Shown here: positions 34,461 to 35,807 of the stretch, piece after piece | Numbering within the stretch: position 1 is the stretch's first letter | Layout of the letters: each line of letters opens with the position of its first letter | From: Streptomyces anandii JCM 4720 | GTDB lineage: Bacteria > Actinomycetota > Actinomycetes > Streptomycetales > Streptomycetaceae | DNA length: 35,807 nt | Direction: 5' to 3' | NCBI RefSeq assembly: GCF_014650655.1 | Contig: NZ_BMVJ01000004.1 | Location: 328,023 to 363,829 of the forward strand | Position numbers and translations under genes: made by a program | Notes under the pieces: generated by a model | The model's input: the letters and a program-made list of their open reading frames with translations, nothing else | Told to the model about the DNA's origin: nothing | Databases searched by the model: none

Positions 34461-35635
34461 GCACTGCATCGGCGGGGCAGGCGGTTCCGGCCCGGCACAT
34501 GTGGCCGCTGTACGCCGCCGGGTTCACCACCGCCTTCGGCGCGCACGGAATCGCCGCCAACCTCGGTGGCCACGCAAGGGGCGCGGTCACCTCGCTGCTG
34601 GTGCTGGGTGGTCTGCTCGCGCTGTATGACGGTGCCGAGGTGGTGCTCAAGCCGGTCTTCGGGACCCTCGCCGACCGGATCGGCGCGCGCCCGGTCCTGG
34701 TCGGCGGACTCGTGGCCTTTGCCGCCGCGTCCGCGCTGTATGTCGTCGCGGACAGCCCCGGCTGGCTGTGGGCGGCCCGCCTCGGTCAGGGCGCCGCCGC
34801 CTCAGCGTTCTCCCCGTCCGCCTCGGCACTGGTCGCCCGCCTCAACCCCGCGGCCGAACACGGCCGCGCGTTCGGCGGTTACGGCTTCTACAAGTCGATC
34901 GGCTACACCCTCGGCCCGCTGCTGGGCGGTGTGCTGGTGTGGGCCGGGGGTCTGCAGTTGCTGTTCGCCGTCCTGGCCGTGCTCGGCGCGGCCGTTGCCG
35001 TGTGGGCCCTGCTCGCCGTCCCGGCCGTGCCCCCGCTTCCCAGGGCACGGCAGACCATGCTGGATCTGGCCCGGCGGCTGGCCGACCCGGCGTTCCTCGC
35101 CCCCACCGCGGCGCTGGCCGCGGCGACCGCCGCCCTGTCGGTCGGGGTGGGCTTCCTGCCGGTCTCGGGCCGGGCAGCCGGGCTGGGCACGGTCGCCACC
35201 GGTGCCGCCGTGTCCGTGCTGGCCGCTTGCGCGGCCGTGGTCCAGCCACGGGCGGGGCGTGCCTTGGACCGTGGGCGGCTCACGACCCGTACGGGCATCA
35301 CGACGGGTCTGCTGCTGACCGCCGCCGGAATGGGGTGCGCCACGTTGCCGGGCCTGGCCGGCATCCTCATCGGCGCCGCGCTGATCGGTGCGGGGACCGG
35401 CCTCATCACCCCGCTCGGCTTCGCCGCCCTGGCCGCGAGCACCCCCACCGAGCGGCTCGGGCAGACCATGGGCGCCGCCGAACTGGGCCGTGAACTCGGC
35501 GATGCCGGCGGCCCGTTGCTCGTCGCGACGGTCGCCTCCCTGACCACCCTCAACCACGGCTACGCCGTCCTCGGTGTCATCCTCGCCGTCGGCCCGTTCC
35601 TCACCGCCGTACGACGCCGCCCCGCCGGAGGGTGA
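34457..35635 (+). CDS. Major facilitator superfamily exporter
   Basis: A 392-aa transporter with about 12 hydrophobic helices. The MFS motif A is in loop 2-3 (GTLADRIGARPVLVGG, about 74-89). Later parts include SPSASALVARLNP, GYTLGPLLGGVLVW, and in the C-half GLLLTAAGMGCATLPGLAGI and a final helix before RRRPAGG. It fits the drug/H+ antiporter group, with the substrate unknown. A metal, drug or siderophore could be exported; the DUF305/DUF6153 neighbours suggest it is part of a metal-stress group. GTG start, coupled to the 60-aa protein. Confidence 0.9.
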   Translation: MSTASAGQAVPARHMWPLYAAGFTTAFGAHGIAANLGGHARGAVTSLLVLGGLLALYDGAEVVLKPVFGTLADRIGARPVLVGGLVAFAAASALYVVADSPGWLWAARLGQGAAASAFSPSASALVARLNPAAEHGRAFGGYGFYKSIGYTLGPLLGGVLVWAGGLQLLFAVLAVLGAAVAVWALLAVPAVPPLPRARQTMLDLARRLADPAFLAPTAALAAATAALSVGVGFLPVSGRAAGLGTVATGAAVSVLAACAAVVQPRAGRALDRGRLTTRTGITTGLLLTAAGMGCATLPGLAGILIGAALIGAGTGLITPLGFAALAASTPTERLGQTMGAAELGRELGDAGGPLLVATVASLTTLNHGYAVLGVILAVGPFLTAVRRRPAGG

Positions 35636-35674
35636 ACCACGCACAGCGGGCGGCGCCGAGTACGACGGCGGGTG

Positions 35675-35760
35675 TCAGCGTCCGCTGATCAGGTAGAACT
35701 TCCGGATGTCTTCTCCGCGTAGATCTGCGTGAGGCGCTCGACCGGGTCGTCCGCACTCAC
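35675..35760 (-). pseudogene. Short frameshifted coding remnant at the right edge
   Basis: From a GTG at 35760 the minus strand reads VSADDPVERLTQIYAEKTSG and stops at 35689. With a one-base shift near 35710 the reading becomes EDIRKFYLISGR and stops at 35675. Either it is a 23-aa peptide or the last part of a degraded gene. No family is assigned. Confidence 0.3.
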
Positions 35761-35803
35761 GGCTCCCTGCCTGCGTCGGTGCGGGTCAAGGGCGGGCTTC
35801 ACT
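35759..35803. repeat. Right copy of the 44/45-nt direct repeat
   Basis: Same orientation and 38 of 45 aligned positions identical to 6617-6660, with the shared blocks ACGGCTCCCTGCC and GTCAAGGGCGG. It is the outer boundary candidate of the stress island. Confidence 0.55.
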
Positions 35804-35807
35804 CCCC

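Overview
The window looks like part of a Streptomyces or closely related actinobacterial chromosome. GC content is very high, third codon positions are almost all G or C, GTG starts are frequent, and families such as DUF1931, DUF2267, DUF2795, DUF6153 and an Rpf-like transglycosylase are present. No rRNA, tRNA or CRISPR array was seen.

Layout. (1) 1-6600 looks like ordinary chromosome: a NIPA-like DMT transporter, a secreted Rpf/LysM/M23 cell-wall hydrolase divergent from 6-phosphogluconate dehydrogenase, a proline-rich low-complexity protein, a GNAT/racemase-like gene pair, and panD. (2) 7026-17552, all on the minus strand, is a chaperone and redox gene train. In transcription order it runs: 63-aa protein, dnaK, grpE, a zinc-finger-less DnaJ (CbpA type), a MerR-like CbpM/HspR protein, clpB, trxA, a UBP-type zinc finger protein, a cyclic-nucleotide-domain/thioredoxin-fold/thioredoxin-reductase-like fusion, hsp20 and, after a terminator-like hairpin, a DUF2267 protein. 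Many junctions are 4-nt ATGA overlaps, which implies coupled translation. (3) 18254-28280 is a mosaic of stress-associated genes: DUF1931 double histone fold, a membrane SRPBCC protein coupled to a zinc alcohol dehydrogenase, DUF2795, a PucR regulator, an NAD(P)-binding protein, a soluble/membrane hybrid protein and a second FdhA-like dehydrogenase. It is interrupted by decayed pieces: an IS5-type transposase fragment, a frameshifted thioredoxin fragment and a fragment with an LNDHL motif. (4) 28596-35635 holds a FUSC-type membrane protein, a TetR regulator divergent from a methyltransferase with two palindromes between them, and a DUF305 lipoprotein / DUF6153 / small protein / MFS exporter group that suggests metal (copper) handling.

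A 44-45 nt imperfect direct repeat (38 of 45 positions identical) lies at 6617-6660, just upstream of panD, and at 35759-35803, at the end of the window. The stress block sits exactly between the two copies. With the pseudogene and transposase debris, this suggests an acquired stress-tolerance island of about 29 kb carrying second copies of the DnaK and ClpB machines. It is functionally reminiscent of proteobacterial heat-resistance loci but has a different gene set. The most unusual protein is the fusion oxidoreductase at 8308-10122: it has the FAD and NAD(P) sites of a thioredoxin reductase but no CxxC active site, and its cyclic-nucleotide pocket lacks the usual arginine.

All functional calls rest on motif recognition by eye; no database search was run.
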